DNA from: Nemertoderma westbladi
Taxonomy: Eukaryota > Xenacoelomorpha > Nemertodermatida > Nemertodermatidae
NCBI GenBank assembly: GCA_032718475.1
Contig: JAUCBJ010000389.1
Span: forward strand, 1 to 42,908
DNA: 42,908 bases
Direction of reading: 5' to 3'
Below the pieces are notes generated by a model that was not told the DNA's origin, did no database searches, and saw only the letters and a program-made list of their open reading frames with translations. Positions within the stretch are counted from its first letter, which is position 1; every line of letters starts with the position of its first letter. The position numbers and the translations under genes are program-made. Below are positions 41,128-42,908 of this stretch, piece after piece.

Positions 41128-42907
41128 TCACGTTATGGAGTCCCTAGATATTTGTCGGATTAGGGAAGTAGCCGTAGGAAGAGTATCTTGCCTTCCATAG
41201 TTTCCGGACAGTTTTCGGTCTCTTTCCAGTAAACATAAACGACTAGCTGGGCGATTGAGTTGTTGTGTTACTTTCTCCGCTCCCTTGGCCTGTCTACTCT
41301 CCGCCATGGTAAGATGAGGAGGCCATTCTTCTTCTTCTTTACTTAAGAAGTCGGATCCACCTAACCAGCCTGGAGTATCTATCAGTTCTTGAGGAGTTGC
41401 TCCTCTGGAAGCGATGTCGGCTGGATTAATCGTCCCAAGGCAATGTCTCCATTGATCTACATTGGAGTTAATATCGTCATTATCTGAGGCGTATGGTGTT
41501 CCCTCAGTTGGGTCGTCCATCTCACTGCTCTCCACTTCCCATTCCTTTACTTGGTATACCTGTTGTCGAGGTAATCTCTCTTTGAGAGTTCTACGGGAAG
41601 GGCCAGTGAAGTACCAACCTACTCTAGTTCTTACCGCATAGGTTTGCAGTGGCTGCGGTTGAGCAGGCCGTTTCTCCAATGGCTCGAGCGCCTCATGCGC
41701 GTTTTGGCCGATGAGTATTTGCACTCCAGGATAATCTGTCTGGAATCGAGGTATCTTAAGATGTTGGATGCTCTCATCCTCGTCCCAATTATAAAGGTCT
41801 GCTTGGGTAGTAGCGAAGTTCTTTATAGCCACCATTTTTACTGACCTTATACTTTGTGCTCCTAATTTATCCTGGGGGGTGGACAACTCACCTACATAGT
41901 AATCTGCCGTTATGGTAGATTTCCAAACCTGCATAATTCCTGACATATTCAATTTAGTCCGGAACTTGGGTTGTCCAGCAAAGATATCTTCAGCTAGTTC
42001 TTGATCGATGAATGTTCCTGTGCTGCCGGAGTCAAGGAGGGCGTTCACTATGTAGCTTTTGTTAAGACCGTGAACTCTTACTTGAACTACAGGAAATTCT
42101 CTGATTCCTACATTGGAAGCTGGAGCTTTCCAAGATGGTTGTTTGGCGAAAGTAGTTGGGGGAAACTCCGTGTCGGTGTCTTTTTCGTACGTAAGTGCTC
42201 GATACACTGCGGTATTTATTAGATAACAGGATTCGTTGGCATCGGAGAATTCGTCCGTATAGAATCCTTCCCACTCAGAACTTTGGTCAGTGTCGTTTAC
42301 ATCACTGAATTGGACATGTAGTTCGGGCTCACTTACCTGACTCGGGTTGTCTCGTTCGAACTCACTGTGTAACAAGATGTGATGTTTCGCGCCACACTTT
42401 GCACACTTTACGTCGGAGTAACAGGTTCGCCGTTGGTGTCCTGATCTGAGGCAATTATAGCATAACCGCTTATTCCACAGGACTGTACGTCTGTCTACAG
42501 GGGATTTCTTTAGAAATTCAGCACACGCACTCAAACGGTGGGGCCCGTCGCACAGCGCACATTTTGGTTTGATGTTACTCACCTTAACTTGGTTAACGTT
42601 ATGCACTCTCGTTCTTTCTTCGGGCTTTCTTCCGTGAATTCTCTTAGGAGACGTAGGAGGAGTTGTTGTTACCTGTTCTCTCCTGTCACTGGTTCGAGAC
42701 TTGTATTTACTTACGTCTTTATAGGTCTTGTTGTCATAGTAAGATTTTGCTGTGTCTTTCCCGCTGTCCTCTTCTTGAGAAGCTTGGCTTTCGCCGTCGT
42801 CAGTATAACACACTGGTACTATCCTTCTCCTAGAAACGGGTTTCTCACTTACCTTATTTTCCGATCTTTTCTCTCTGGACTGCCTTATGAGTTGTAATTT
42901 TACTTCA
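41128..42907 (-). CDS. BEL/Pao gag-protease ORF lacking the reverse transcriptase, open at the right edge
   Basis: The frame is open from the window edge to TGA at 41128-41130. No start codon is visible; the codon at 42811-42813 is GTG and the frame continues upstream. Counting from there: zinc knuckles C85-C88-H92-C97, C118-C121-H126-C131 and C137-C140-H144; aspartic protease ALLDSGSTGTFI (Asp 261); the VQILIGQNAHEAL and TRVGWYFTGP blocks of the A17 peptidase region; VKEWEVES, which resembles the FWExES that opens the BEL RT domain. At about residue 450 the sequence jumps to DQWRHCLGTINPADIASRG, the block that follows RNase H and precedes integrase in BEL/Pao polyproteins. About 500 residues of RT/RNase H are therefore missing, in frame. 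The last 60 residues do not resemble integrase. Confidence 0.8.
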   Translation of the reverse strand, partial: EVKLQLIRQSREKRSENKVSEKPVSRRRIVPVCYTDDGESQASQEEDSGKDTAKSYYDNKTYKDVSKYKSRTSDRREQVTTTPPTSPKRIHGRKPEERTRVHNVNQVKVSNIKPKCALCDGPHRLSACAEFLKKSPVDRRTVLWNKRLCYNCLRSGHQRRTCYSDVKCAKCGAKHHILLHSEFERDNPSQVSEPELHVQFSDVNDTDQSSEWEGFYTDEFSDANESCYLINTAVYRALTYEKDTDTEFPPTTFAKQPSWKAPASNVGIREFPVVQVRVHGLNKSYIVNALLDSGSTGTFIDQELAEDIFAGQPKFRTKLNMSGIMQVWKSTITADYYVGELSTPQDKLGAQSIRSVKMVAIKNFATTQADLYNWDEDESIQHLKIPRFQTDYPGVQILIGQNAHEALEPLEKRPAQPQPLQTYAVRTRVGWYFTGPSRRTLKERLPRQQVYQVKEWEVESSEMDDPTEGTPYASDNDDINSNVDQWRHCLGTINPADIASRGATPQELIDTPGWLGGSDFLSKEEEEWPPHLTMAESRQAKGAEKVTQQLNRPASRLCLLERDRKLSGNYGRQDTLPTATSLIRQISRDSIT

Positions 42908-42908
42908 C

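Overview
This is a window of nuclear DNA from an animal, most likely a bilaterian invertebrate. It is AT-rich, has GT-AG introns, and is packed with metazoan retroelements (RTE-like, CR1/L2-like and Penelope-like non-LTR elements; Ty3/Gypsy and BEL/Pao LTR elements) plus a P-superfamily DNA transposon with a THAP domain. The only host gene I can support is a class B1 (secretin-family) GPCR on the minus strand, seen as two spliced exons: the hormone-receptor domain at 32313-32569 and transmembrane helix 1 at 30140-30234. That receptor type points to Bilateria. I do not name a species.

Layout. 1-171: Penelope-like RT scrap. 614-2440: two RTE fragments around a degenerate ~150-bp tandem repeat. 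3203-3322: 100-bp palindromic element with a 10-bp target duplication. 4125-4555: decayed LINE 3' end. 5897-6071: MITE-like inverted repeat. 7080-12740: a Ty3/Gypsy pol relic (+) split by a full-length 3.4-kb RTE-like element (-) with an 11-bp target-site duplication (TSD). 13182-19213: an old LINE (+) split by a 4,432-bp P-superfamily transposon with 140-bp terminal inverted repeats, which in turn carries a 5'-truncated RTE copy with its own TSD. 20700-25075: CR1/L2-like LINE (-) with a mutated catalytic Asp. 25748-26498: solo LTR. 26499-32569: host GPCR introns and two exons, holding a ~1-kb foldback-like element made of GGACAATTCGGTCCC arrays. 32762-35177: two more RTE fragments. 35178-36376: an LTR, directly followed (reading leftward on the minus strand, preceded) by two intact unrecognised ORFs of 591 and 209 codons. 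41128-42907: a BEL/Pao gag-protease ORF, open at the right edge, from which the reverse transcriptase has been removed in frame.

The nesting gives relative ages: the old LINE, then the P element in it, then the RTE copy in the P element; separately the Gypsy element, then the full-length RTE. In both main cases removing the insert plus one TSD copy keeps the host element's reading frame. The P transposase exon is open from end to end and its TIRs are identical, so it is a young element. The most unusual part is the right end: a terminal repeat, two intact unknown ORFs (the larger with three zinc-knuckle-like clusters and a very basic tail) and an RT-less gag-protease ORF, all on one strand. 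They may be one non-autonomous LTR element continuing past the window edge, or two neighbouring elements.
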